64,000 bases of DNA from Algoriphagus resistens (GTDB lineage Bacteria > Bacteroidota > Bacteroidia > Cytophagales > Cyclobacteriaceae). Below are positions 9,059-17,465 of this stretch, in pieces. Made by a program: the position numbers and the translations under genes. The notes below the pieces were generated by a model. It ran no database searches. It saw only the letters and a list, made by a program, of their open reading frames with translations, and was not told where the DNA came from. Location of the stretch: assembly GCF_001442615.1 (NCBI RefSeq), contig NZ_LMXN01000004.1:186001-250000 (forward strand), in the 5' to 3' direction. Each line of letters begins with the position of its first letter. Within the stretch, counting starts at the first letter, position 1.

Positions 9059-9687
9059 GGTGCTTTTACTTCTACAAAGTTGGGAATATGCGCCTTTACA
9101 CGCTGATCGTGGGTGACGATAATCAAAGCCGCCCCGATCTTAGCGGCCTGAGTCTGGAGTAGCCTGACGACTCTAACCGCATTTTCATCATCCAGACTGG
9201 AAGTAGGCTCATCGGCTAGAATTAATTTAGGAGAATTCGCCAATGCCCTGGCAATGGATACGCGTTGTGCTTCTCCTTCACTCAAAATCAACACGGATGA
9301 GTTAGCTTTATCCATCAATCCCAATTCTGCCAATAACTGTTCAATATTATGACCTTTTTTCTTTCCTAAAAAATGGGCCATCTGCAGGTTTTCTTTGACA
9401 TTCAGGGCAGCAAGAAGATGTGGCTTTTGAAAGACTATACCAATTTCTTTTCCTCGAAACAAATCCAATTCCTGTCCTTTCATCGTTGCAATATTCCGTC
9501 CAGCCAACTTCACTTCTCCCGCTTCCGGCTTGAGTAATCCAGCCAATAAATTCAGTAGGGTGGTTTTGCCTGAGCCTGACTTCCCTAGCACGAGCATACT
9601 TTCTCCTGACTCTAAGAGGATATCCGGAAAAGCCAATGGCCGTTGACCTGGGTGGCTGTAGGTTAAATTCTTCGATTCAAAAAGCAT
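9055..9687 (-). CDS. ABC transporter ATP-binding protein (LolD/MacB-like)
   Basis: 210-residue nucleotide-binding domain. Walker A is GKSGSGKT at 35-42, the Q-loop is FQKP near 87, Walker B is LILADEPT at 155-162, and VTHDQR is the switch His. The signature is LSEGEAQR (135-142) where LSGGQ/LSGGE is usual, with the first Gly replaced by Glu. It lies two bases after the sensor-kinase gene and overlaps the permease gene, so all are likely one operon. It energises the partner permease at the inner membrane. Confidence 0.92.
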   Translation of the reverse strand: MLFESKNLTYSHPGQRPLAFPDILLESGESMLVLGKSGSGKTTLLNLLAGLLKPEAGEVKLAGRNIATMKGQELDLFRGKEIGIVFQKPHLLAALNVKENLQMAHFLGKKKGHNIEQLLAELGLMDKANSSVLILSEGEAQRVSIARALANSPKLILADEPTSSLDDENAVRVVRLLQTQAAKIGAALIIVTHDQRVKAHIPNFVEVKAP

Positions 9688-9689
9688 AG

Positions 9690-10865
9690 TTAACTAACCG
9701 GGATTTCTACCCGAAAGGTTGTCCCGTTTTTAGGGTTACTCTCAAAACTAATCTGCCCATTCAATACATCCAGGCATTTTTTCACAATAGAAAGTCCCAG
9801 ACCTGATCCCTCAACAATTCCTACATTTTTTGCCCTAAAGAATCTCTCAAAAAGCTGGTACTGTTCCTCGACTGGAATTCCCACACCATAGTCCTTGACG
9901 CTTCCTATCAACTTATTGTCCGCATACTCCAATTTAAATATAACCTCCTGTCCGTTTTTGGAATATTTGACACCGTTCGAAAGAAGATTCTCAAAAATCT
10001 GATACAAAAGCTCACTATCCGAAGTAATGACCTTTGGAAGATTTACTAGTTCTGACTTGATTTTCACTTCATTTTCTATTCCCGCATTTACGGTATCAAG
10101 CACTTCTTGGACAAAAGCTCCCAAAAACATCTTTTTGGGTTTGAACTCGATTTTATTTGCATCTGCCTTTCCAAAAAACAACACACTTGTCAGTAGATTA
10201 TTCAGAGCTCTCACTGAATTCTCGATTTTGACGGCATGCTTTGCAATCTTTTGCTTCATGGGGTGATCCTTTTCTGCATAGATCTGCATCAATTGGGCAG
10301 AGCTCAAAATAGATGTCAGAGGAGTTTTGAACCCGTGTGAGACATTCAACACAATTCTAGATTTCAATTCATTGATTTCCCGCTCCTTTTCCAGCGCTTT
10401 GGTAAGTTCTATATTGGCATTGTAAAGCTCTTTGGTCCGCTGCTTAACTTTTTCTTCCAACTCATTGTTAAGCTTCTGGAGTTCCTTTTCTTTCCTGTCT
10501 TTATAGATCGCCAATTCAATCACCATGTTTAGCTCACGGATATTAAACGGCTTGATCACATAAGCACTTGGATTGGTACCCACCACCTTGTTAAGTGTCT
10601 CAGCATCAGAGCTTGCGCTTAGGTAAACTACCGGAATCCCATAAATCTCATTGATAATTTCAGTGGTCTTTATCCCATCCAGCTCCCCAGCGAGATTGAT
10701 ATCCATCATCACTATATCGGCATGTTTCTGAGACAAAACATCAAGTGCTTTTTCTCCAGAGTCCGCTATTCCAAGTATTTCGTGTTTGTTTTTCTCTAAG
10801 GCCCGCTGAAGCAAAAGTGCTGAAACCGGATCGTCTTCAACGATAAGAATTTTAAGGCTAAACAT
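9690..10865 (-). CDS. Receiver-histidine kinase protein with altered H-box
   Basis: 391 residues. A receiver domain (about 4-120) has the acidic pocket EDD at 10-12, phospho-acceptor Asp55 and Lys105 in KPF. A coiled linker (125-165) follows, then DHp with His177 in NVSHGFKTPL, then the ATPase with Asn293/Asn297 (FENLLSNGVKYS), the G1 box DYGVGI at 325-330 and GSGLGL at 353-358. The residue after the phospho-His is Gly178, where Glu/Asp is usual and acts in catalysis. There is no membrane segment, so it is cytoplasmic. It heads the ABC cluster. Confidence 0.92.
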   Translation of the reverse strand: MFSLKILIVEDDPVSALLLQRALEKNKHEILGIADSGEKALDVLSQKHADIVMMDINLAGELDGIKTTEIINEIYGIPVVYLSASSDAETLNKVVGTNPSAYVIKPFNIRELNMVIELAIYKDRKEKELQKLNNELEEKVKQRTKELYNANIELTKALEKEREINELKSRIVLNVSHGFKTPLTSILSSAQLMQIYAEKDHPMKQKIAKHAVKIENSVRALNNLLTSVLFFGKADANKIEFKPKKMFLGAFVQEVLDTVNAGIENEVKIKSELVNLPKVITSDSELLYQIFENLLSNGVKYSKNGQEVIFKLEYADNKLIGSVKDYGVGIPVEEQYQLFERFFRAKNVGIVEGSGLGLSIVKKCLDVLNGQISFESNPKNGTTFRVEIPVS

Positions 10866-11098
10866 AGATCATGGTGGATGTAACAAATCTAATTTGGATC
10901 GAAAATATAAAAAATATGTGTCTGGTAAGTGTAAAAAGGACAATTGCTCAGGAAATTACTTCACACCCAGACTACACTTGCCTACCTTGAGACTCTATTA
11001 GAGCAGTGGAAACTTAAGTATTTTCCAGAATATCCAGTCTTAGAATACCCGCATTTTCAAAGAATCATCGAATTCCCTGCATATTGTTATCCTTTTCT

Positions 11099-11128
11099 TT
11101 TGTGGGCGGTGGGTTTATTATATTTTTG
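11099..11128 (+). promoter_or_regulatory. Bacteroidota-type promoter of sucD
   Basis: TTTG at 11099-11102 and TATTTTTG at 11121-11128 fit the Bacteroidota sigma pattern TTTG/TAnnTTTG with an 18-base gap. Transcription would begin near 11135, about 17 bases before the sucD ATG at 11152. The rest of the interval 10866-11098 shows no feature I can support. Confidence 0.6.
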
Positions 11129-11151
11129 TGCCAAACTATAGAAATCGCATC

Positions 11152-12033
11152 ATGAGTGTACTAGTAAATAAAAATTCCAAGGTGATCGTACAAGGATTCA
11201 CCGGGTCTGAGGGTTCTTTTCACGCACAGCAAATGATCGAATACGGTACCAACGTAGTCGGCGGTGTTACTCCCGGCAAGGGAGGCTCGACTCATTTGGA
11301 TAAGCCTGTTTTCAACTCTGTAGAAGAAGCCGTTCAAAAAACTGGTGCAGATACTTCCATCATCTTCGTTCCGCCTGCTTTCGCTGCAGATGCGATCATG
11401 GAAGCTGCAGATGCAGGTATTAAAGTAATCATCGCTATCACGGAAGGCATTCCTGTAGCAGATATGATGAAAGCCAAGCCATATATTATAGAAAGAGGTG
11501 CTACACTTATCGGTCCAAACTGTCCGGGTGTAATTACTCCAGGTGAAGCGAAAGTAGGCATTATGCCAGGCTTTGTCTTCAAAAAAGGAAGGATCGGTAT
11601 TGTATCTAAATCAGGAACGTTGACTTACGAAGCAGCTGATCAGGTTGCCAAAGCCGGACTTGGTGTATCTACTGCCATAGGTATCGGTGGAGATCCGATC
11701 ATCGGAACATCCACGAAGCAAGCTGTGCAGCTGCTGATGGAAGATCCTGAGACTGATGCGATCGTAATGATAGGTGAGATCGGAGGAAACTACGAAGCCG
11801 AAGCCGCAAAGTGGATCAAAGAAACCGGCAACAAAAAGCCTGTGATAGGTTTCATCGCCGGCCAGACAGCTCCTGCAGGACGTAGAATGGGCCATGCAGG
11901 CGCGATCATCGGTGGAGCAGATGATACTGCTGCTGCCAAAATGAGAATTATGAGAGAAAATGGAATTCACGTAGTAGATTCTCCGGCTGAGATTGGGGCT
12001 ACAATGGCAAAAGCCATGGGTGTGAACGCTTAA
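11152..12033 (+). CDS. sucD: Succinate-CoA ligase subunit alpha
   Basis: 293 residues from ATG 11152 ([21 protein letters not shown]). An in-frame GTG at 11128 would add eight residues that do not resemble the family. The CoA-binding Rossmann domain has [10 protein letters not shown] at the start and [12 protein letters not shown] at 121-132. The ligase domain carries the phosphohistidine His248 in [12 protein letters not shown]. The enzyme makes ATP or GTP from succinyl-CoA in the TCA cycle. sucC is not adjacent, as is common in Bacteroidota. A terminator follows. Confidence 0.96.
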   Translation: MSVLVNKNSKVIVQGFTGSEGSFHAQQMIEYGTNVVGGVTPGKGGSTHLDKPVFNSVEEAVQKTGADTSIIFVPPAFAADAIMEAADAGIKVIIAITEGIPVADMMKAKPYIIERGATLIGPNCPGVITPGEAKVGIMPGFVFKKGRIGIVSKSGTLTYEAADQVAKAGLGVSTAIGIGGDPIIGTSTKQAVQLLMEDPETDAIVMIGEIGGNYEAEAAKWIKETGNKKPVIGFIAGQTAPAGRRMGHAGAIIGGADDTAAAKMRIMRENGIHVVDSPAEIGATMAKAMGVNA

Positions 12034-12072
12034 CTATTTGCTGGATGTCGGATTGCCGACGTCCGATGCAAG

Positions 12073-12107
12073 AAAACCGCTTCGATTAAGTTCGGGGCGG
12101 TTTTTTT
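12073..12107 (+). terminator. Terminator after sucD
   Basis: AAAACCGC (12073-12080) pairs with GCGGTTTT (12097-12104), followed by a run of T. Just upstream a second small repeat, GTCGG/CCGAC around 12047-12060, can also fold. Confidence 0.8.
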
Positions 12108-12179
12108 AATTTTCATCTGTCTGGTCCTGAAAAAATCAACTCAATCACAAATCAGCTATAACCCTAAGTTCATCTTCAA

Positions 12180-12437
12180 TCACTTTTTTAAAAGTTGAGA
12201 TTCTGATAGTACTAACTGCTCTTTCGGTTTTTGAAATATATTTACAGTTAACGATGAGTTTTTGCGCCTGTTCCTCCGGGTCATGTCTGCCACGTTACGT
12301 GCAGCTTTTACCAATTCCGCAATTAATAATGCCTGAGATATCTTCAAAAACATACTTAGACGAAGTACCAAGCGCCTCATACTTTTGGTCAAAATGCTCA
12401 TCGTGCTAGTGTTCGTTTTCTTCTCAATCTTTTTCAT
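12180..12437 (-). CDS. Possible small basic protein, unrecognised
   Basis: An open frame of about 85 residues in the 533-base interval between sucD and the ABC-F gene, starting at MKKIEKKTN (12437) or six codons upstream. It is strongly basic (SMRRLVLRLSMFL, MTRRNRRKNSS), with a possible amphipathic helix FLKISQALLIAELVKAARN. There is no clear ribosome-binding site or known motif. The frame may be a chance one. The rest of the interval holds the sucD terminator and an AT-rich leader before 12567. Confidence 0.3.
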   Translation of the reverse strand: MKKIEKKTNTSTMSILTKSMRRLVLRLSMFLKISQALLIAELVKAARNVADMTRRNRRKNSSLTVNIFQKPKEQLVLSESQLLKK

Positions 12438-12566
12438 AAAAACAAAGCAAATCAAAAAAACTCAACTTAAAATTAACTAGCTAAAGATCGGCAGTTCTTC
12501 AAATTTCAAATCTTCCAATTTTTCAATCTTCAATTTCTTACCTTTGCCGCTTCAATTCCGATACTC

Positions 12567-14198
12567 ATGATTTCAGTAGATAATGTCGCCGTCATTCACA
12601 GCGGTTCCACGCTCTTTAGCAATATTTCCTTTGCCATCAACGAAACCGATAAAATAGCCCTTATGGGTAAAAACGGTGCTGGTAAATCCACTCTTTTGAA
12701 GATCATTGCAGGCCAGACCAAGCCAAGCTCAGGCTCTGTATCTGCTCCTAAAGATTTTGTCGTGGCATATTTACCGCAGCATTTACTGACTTCTGACGAT
12801 TGCTCAGTGATGGATGAGACTTCCAAAGCGTTTGCCAGTTACCTGAATATGAAAACTGAGATCGAGCGGATCAATGAAGAATTGACCGTGCGAACCGATT
12901 ACGAATCGGATGACTATTACAAACTGATCGAGCAGGTGTCTGAGCTTTCTGAGAAGTTCTATGCAATCGAGGAAGTGAATTATGAGGCGGAAGTTGAAAA
13001 AGTATTGCTTGGCTTGGGTTTTGAAAGAGCTGATCTCACACGTTCCACTTCAGAATTTTCCGGAGGATGGAGGATGCGGATTGAGTTGGCGAAAATCTTG
13101 TTGCAAAAGCCTGATTTGATCCTGCTAGATGAGCCTACTAACCACCTGGACATCGAGTCTATTCAGTGGCTCGAAGACTTCTTGCTAAACAAAGCAAAAG
13201 CTGTCGTGGTAATTTCCCACGACAGAGCCTTTGTGGATAATATCACAACGAGAACCATAGAGATAACTATGGGTCGTATGTATGACTACAAAGCCAAGTA
13301 CAGCCATTACTTAGAACTCCGGAAAGAACGCCGTGAACAACAACAAAAGCAGTACGACGAGCAACAAGCTACCATTGCAGATATCCAAGGATTCATAGAC
13401 CGCTTTAAGGGTACTTATTCGAAAACACTCCAGGTGCAATCACGGGTAAAGATGCTGGAGAAAATGGAAATTATCGAAGTAGATGAGGTGGATAGCTCAG
13501 CATTGAAGCTCCGATTCCCTCCTTCTCCTCGATCAGGAAATTATCCAGTGATCGTGGAAGACATGAGTAAAAGCTATGATGATCATGTGGTCTTCAAAAA
13601 TGCTTCTATGACCATAGAACGTGGTCAGAAAGTCTCTTTTGTCGGTAAAAATGGAGAAGGTAAATCCACCATGATCAAGGCTATCATGGGTGAGATAGAC
13701 TTCGAAGGAAAATGCGAATTGGGACACAATTCCATGATCGGGTATTTTGCTCAGAACCAGGCATCTCTTTTGGATGAGAGTTTAACAATTTTTGAAACCA
13801 TAGATCATATTGCTGTGGGAGAAGTACGCACCAAAGTGAAGGATATTCTGGGCGCCTTTATGTTCAAAGGTGATGATATCAATAAGAAAGTCAAAGTACT
13901 TTCCGGCGGCGAAAAAACACGCCTGGCGATGATCAAACTTTTGTTGGAACCTGTAAACTTATTGATTCTTGATGAGCCGACTAACCACTTGGACATGAAG
14001 ACCAAAGACATCATCAAAGATGCATTAAAAGCCTTTGACGGTACGTTGATCATCGTATCTCATGATAGAGACTTCTTGGATGGTTTGGTGACCAAAGTGT
14101 TTGAATTCGGAAATAAGCGTGTCAAAGAGCACTTCGAAGACATCAATGGCTTCCTGAGAAATAAGAAAATTGAAAATCTCAAAGAAGTGGAGAGGTAG
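12567..14198 (+). CDS. ABC-F family ATPase
   Basis: 543 residues with two ABC ATPase domains and no membrane segments, as in ribosome-associated ABC-F factors. Domain 1 has Walker A GKNGAGKS (34-41), signature SEFSGGW and LILLDEPTNHLD. Domain 2 has GKNGEGKS, LSGGEKTRLAMIKLL and LLILDEPTNHLD. The linker between them (about 235-310) is Gln/Glu-rich and charged, the P-site tRNA interaction motif region. The subfamily (Uup, YbiT or EttA type) cannot be fixed by eye. It likely tunes translation in the cytoplasm. The gene stands alone. Confidence 0.93.
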   Translation: MISVDNVAVIHSGSTLFSNISFAINETDKIALMGKNGAGKSTLLKIIAGQTKPSSGSVSAPKDFVVAYLPQHLLTSDDCSVMDETSKAFASYLNMKTEIERINEELTVRTDYESDDYYKLIEQVSELSEKFYAIEEVNYEAEVEKVLLGLGFERADLTRSTSEFSGGWRMRIELAKILLQKPDLILLDEPTNHLDIESIQWLEDFLLNKAKAVVVISHDRAFVDNITTRTIEITMGRMYDYKAKYSHYLELRKERREQQQKQYDEQQATIADIQGFIDRFKGTYSKTLQVQSRVKMLEKMEIIEVDEVDSSALKLRFPPSPRSGNYPVIVEDMSKSYDDHVVFKNASMTIERGQKVSFVGKNGEGKSTMIKAIMGEIDFEGKCELGHNSMIGYFAQNQASLLDESLTIFETIDHIAVGEVRTKVKDILGAFMFKGDDINKKVKVLSGGEKTRLAMIKLLLEPVNLLILDEPTNHLDMKTKDIIKDALKAFDGTLIIVSHDRDFLDGLVTKVFEFGNKRVKEHFEDINGFLRNKKIENLKEVER

Positions 14199-14320
14199 TC
14201 GGGTGTCGGATAAATGCAAACTCAAGTTTTAACCAAAGGTTTCATAAAAAGTAAGGATTGATTCGATTATGAGTTCCTTATTTTGATTTTTATGGACAGA
14301 AGTCATCCCCCTCAGATAAC

Positions 14321-14359
14321 AAAAAAGCGATAGTGACTAAACTACCGCTTTTTGTTTTT
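14321..14359. terminator. Bidirectional terminator between ABC-F and dctM genes
   Basis: AAAAAGCG-A-TAG (14322-14333) pairs with CTA-C-CGCTTTTT (14342-14353), with one internal mismatch and a T-run on each strand. It separates convergent genes. Confidence 0.8.
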
Positions 14360-14377
14360 ACGATCCTAAAAATACTG

Positions 14378-15673
14378 CTAAACTCCGAACACTCTTGGAA
14401 GCCAAAGCGTAATTTCAGGGAAAAGCATAATCAGAATCAGCGCCAAGATCATTGCAAAATAGAACGGCAACATGGGTTTCATTATTTTCTGTATGGTAGT
14501 CTGGGCCACACCAACCCCTATAAAGAGTATTGAGCCCACTGGAGGTGTACAAAGCCCAATACATAAATTCAGCACCATCATAATACCAAAGTGTACAGGA
14601 TCCACTCCTAATGCTGTCACAACGGGCAAGAAAATCGGGGTAAAAATCAAAACTGCAGGAGTCATATCCATAAAGATTCCGACAAACAACAATAATACAT
14701 TGATCATAATGAGGATCACAAAAATATTGTCACTCAGTCCCAATAATGAATTGGATATAGTCTGGGGAATTTCTTCGCTCGACATCACCCAAGACATAGC
14801 CATGGACGTAGCAATTAACAGCATCACCACTGCGGTAGTCTCTGCCGACTTTAACAATACCGAAGGCAAATCTTTTACTTTCAGTTCACGATAAATCATC
14901 GACAAGACCAAAGAATAGACTACCGCAATTGCCGAAGCTTCTGTTGCTGTAAATACACCACCTATAATTCCACCGATCACTACAATGAGTAAAAATAAAC
15001 TCGGTACTGCTTTCCAGAATGTTTTCAAAATCACGCCAAAGGAAGAACCTTCTCCTGCCGGAAGTTTATGGATTTTAACCATAATCGCGGCTGTCACCAT
15101 CAGCAAAATACCAACTAGTAAGCCTGGCAAATAGCCAGCGACAAATAACGCTGCAACAGAAACTCCGCCGGAAGCAAGCGAATAAACAATCAAGACGTTG
15201 GAAGGGGGAATGATCAATCCTGTGGTAGAGGAAGTGATGTTTACAGCAGCTCCCAGTTCTTTGGGATATCCTTCTTTTTCCATCCTTTTCCCCAGAATAC
15301 CTCCCATGGAAGATGCTGCAGCTACCGCGGAACCGGCTATTGCTCCCATTAACATCGCTGCAATGATATTCACATGCAGCAGACCACCCCGCATTCTTCC
15401 TGTGAGCGCTTTTGCAAATTCTATCAACCGATTGGCTATACCTCCCCTATTCATCAGTTCACCCGCAAGAATGAAAAAAGGAATTGCCAACAGGGAAAAA
15501 CTATCCAACCCTGTACCCATACGCTGTGCGATGGTTGTAATTGCCGGCATAGTCTGCACTGTTACCATCAAAGTCAGCATGCTGGAAAGCCCAAGACTCC
15601 ATGCCACCGGTACTCCTATACCCAAAAAGAATAAAAAGGAAAGCACTAGTACTAATACGCTCAATATCTCCAT
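14378..15673 (-). CDS. dctM: TRAP transporter large permease DctM
   Basis: 431 residues, about 12 membrane segments, typical of the DctM subunit that drives Na+-coupled solute uptake. Family marks include IPFFILAGELMNRGGIANRLI near 63-83, GSAVAAASSMGGILGKRM, and GLCTPPVGSILFIG near the C-terminus. It abuts dctQ (the stop/start share one base) and lies after dctP, giving the order dctP-dctQ-dctM. In this pectin locus the substrate is probably galacturonate or another uronate. That assignment rests on context. Confidence 0.93.
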   Translation of the reverse strand: MEILSVLVLVLSFLFFLGIGVPVAWSLGLSSMLTLMVTVQTMPAITTIAQRMGTGLDSFSLLAIPFFILAGELMNRGGIANRLIEFAKALTGRMRGGLLHVNIIAAMLMGAIAGSAVAAASSMGGILGKRMEKEGYPKELGAAVNITSSTTGLIIPPSNVLIVYSLASGGVSVAALFVAGYLPGLLVGILLMVTAAIMVKIHKLPAGEGSSFGVILKTFWKAVPSLFLLIVVIGGIIGGVFTATEASAIAVVYSLVLSMIYRELKVKDLPSVLLKSAETTAVVMLLIATSMAMSWVMSSEEIPQTISNSLLGLSDNIFVILIMINVLLLFVGIFMDMTPAVLIFTPIFLPVVTALGVDPVHFGIMMVLNLCIGLCTPPVGSILFIGVGVAQTTIQKIMKPMLPFYFAMILALILIMLFPEITLWLPRVFGV

Positions 15674-16161
15674 TACACAGCAGATTTTACAGTTGTCAAA
15701 AATTTGATTGAGACTAGCTGGTAATAAATCACCAATAGTCCGCTAAATGGTATAATTCCGTAGATATACGCCAAAGGAATCTGCAACACCGCAGATCTCT
15801 GTTCCAAGATAAAAGTCAAGTAAACAAGGTTTGAACCACCAATCACCATTACTACAAGCCCAAAGGCCAAAATGCAGCAGTTAATCAAAATCATTAATTT
15901 GTCCTGCGCTTTTTCCTCCAATTTAGTTAGGAGAATATCTATTGCCAGATGTTCATTTTTGCCTGCAACGTATGCCGCACCAAGCATCCCAACCCAGATA
16001 AGCATGTAACGGGACAATTCATCTGTGAATGAACTTGGACTTTGAAAAACATAGCGGGAAACCACCTGCCAGGTTACATTGAGCACCATAAGTGCCATCA
16101 AGACAACCAGAAAATGGGCTATCCATTTATCCAGGTTTAGCTTGGTTTGAGGTGAAAACAT
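15673..16161 (-). CDS. dctQ: TRAP transporter small permease DctQ
   Basis: 162 residues with four membrane helices. DctQ marks are VVSRYVFQSPSSFTDELSRYMLIWVGMLGAAY (about 32-63) and KNEHLAIDIL. It forms the membrane complex with DctM, and its gene lies between dctP (25 bases upstream) and dctM. Confidence 0.92.
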   Translation of the reverse strand: MFSPQTKLNLDKWIAHFLVVLMALMVLNVTWQVVSRYVFQSPSSFTDELSRYMLIWVGMLGAAYVAGKNEHLAIDILLTKLEEKAQDKLMILINCCILAFGLVVMVIGGSNLVYLTFILEQRSAVLQIPLAYIYGIIPFSGLLVIYYQLVSIKFLTTVKSAV

Positions 16162-16186
16162 AGGTATGGTACGTTGGGTTAAAATG

Positions 16187-17173
16187 TTATTTTACTGCGC
16201 GGATTTCCTCCACGATTTTATAAATTTCCGGCTGTTGGATTTTGAGATCTGAGTACATGGATTCTACAGCCTCCCGAAAAGGTTCCTTATCCGGATACGT
16301 GATGGTCACCCCGGCTTTCTTCATTTCCCTTAATGATTCTTCTGTGGATTCTGCCCAGACTTTATATTCATAGACAGCTGATTCATCTGCGGCTTCCTGC
16401 AGCCACTGCTGCTGCTGCTCATCCAGGCTTTCCCAGACCTTGGTACTCACGATCATTACATCGGGCAATGCAGTATGTTCATCTATACTGTAGAATTTAC
16501 ACACTTCATAATGTTTAGATGTATATAGACTTGGGGCATTATTTTCAGCTCCATCCACGATCCCCTGCTGCAATGCAGTATAAAGTTCCCCGTATGAAAC
16601 CGGTGTGGGAGATCCGCCGAGACTTTTCACCATATTGGAAGCAGTGTTGCTTTCCATTACCCGGATTTTTAATCCTGCAAGATCCGAAGGAGTCTCTACC
16701 GGTTTGGTTTTGGTGTAAAAACTACGCTTTCCAGCGTCATAATAGCACAAACCTCTCAACAGGTATTTCTGGGGATCCAGTAAGAGTTTTTTACCGATCT
16801 CTCCGTTCAAAACCGCCAGTTGATGCGCATCATCTCTGAATAGATATGGCATCCCAAAGACCTGCATCGTGGGCGCAAATCCCTCTAAAGCAGCTGATGA
16901 AACCTTGGTCATTCCCAAACTTCCGATTTGCAGAAGTTCTACCAGCTCGCGTTCACTTCCCAACTGCTGATTTGGATATATTTTCACGATCATCTTACCG
17001 CCGGATTTCTCTTCTACTTTTTTGGCCAAAAAAAGCATGGCGTCATGTACCGGATGTGTCACACCAAGACCATGGCCTAGTTTAATTATTCTCTTGTCTC
17101 CTGTGGCCTGACAGGAAAAAAAGATTGTCAGTACAACACAAAATGACAGGATTTGAAGTTTTTTGATTCTCAT
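16187..17173 (-). CDS. dctP: TRAP solute-binding protein DctP (lipoprotein)
   Basis: About 328 residues. I take the ATG at 17173 (MRIKKLQILSF); another ATG lies five codons upstream at 17188. A lipobox in TIFFSC makes it lipid-anchored in this Bacteroidota. The DctP fold shows LGHGLGVTHPVHDAM, YPNQQLGSERELVELLQIG, and LAGLKIRVMES with the conserved carboxylate-binding Arg, then YTALQQGIVDGAENN. The Arg indicates an organic-acid ligand. With uxaA transcribed divergently, a uronate is the best guess. It lies 256 bases from the palindrome at 17429. Confidence 0.92.
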   Translation of the reverse strand: MRIKKLQILSFCVVLTIFFSCQATGDKRIIKLGHGLGVTHPVHDAMLFLAKKVEEKSGGKMIVKIYPNQQLGSERELVELLQIGSLGMTKVSSAALEGFAPTMQVFGMPYLFRDDAHQLAVLNGEIGKKLLLDPQKYLLRGLCYYDAGKRSFYTKTKPVETPSDLAGLKIRVMESNTASNMVKSLGGSPTPVSYGELYTALQQGIVDGAENNAPSLYTSKHYEVCKFYSIDEHTALPDVMIVSTKVWESLDEQQQQWLQEAADESAVYEYKVWAESTEESLREMKKAGVTITYPDKEPFREAVESMYSDLKIQQPEIYKIVEEIRAVK

Positions 17174-17428
17174 GGGTTTATTGAACATAAAACATACTAC
17201 ACAATAATAGGTCTTTCTAAGCGGATATGTCAGCTCGATTTACGGAAACGATTTAGTCTGTGTGATAAATGGTCGTTTAATCGCAGAGCAAAAATCCCTT
17301 GGTACTCTCTCAAATTCCCCTGCTTGACATATCCCTGTTTTATTTGACACACATTTCAATTTTTGCACGCATTCTCAACAGTTTTAATTTTAGTAATGAT
17401 TTTCGTTATTGCATAACAATTACTTACT

Positions 17429-17448
17429 TTGCGCAATCGATTGCGCAA
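17429..17448. promoter_or_regulatory. LacI-type operator, perfect 20-bp palindrome
   Basis: TTGCGCAATCGATTGCGCAA is a perfect palindrome with a central CG, the format bound by LacI-family regulators. It ends 17 bases before the uxaA ATG and lies in the divergent interval 17174-17465 shared with dctP. It probably overlaps the uxaA promoter. A weaker AAACGATT element is at 17246-17253. Related sites occur at 31538, 31698, 45722, 47330 and 47503. Confidence 0.75.
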
Positions 17449-17465
17449 TATAATGAATAATTCCA

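Noticed and set aside
10944..11141. 65-codon plus-strand frame before sucD
   Set aside because: It overlaps the predicted sucD promoter, has no ribosome-binding site or family resemblance, and its end lies ten bases before the sucD start. It is likely a chance frame.
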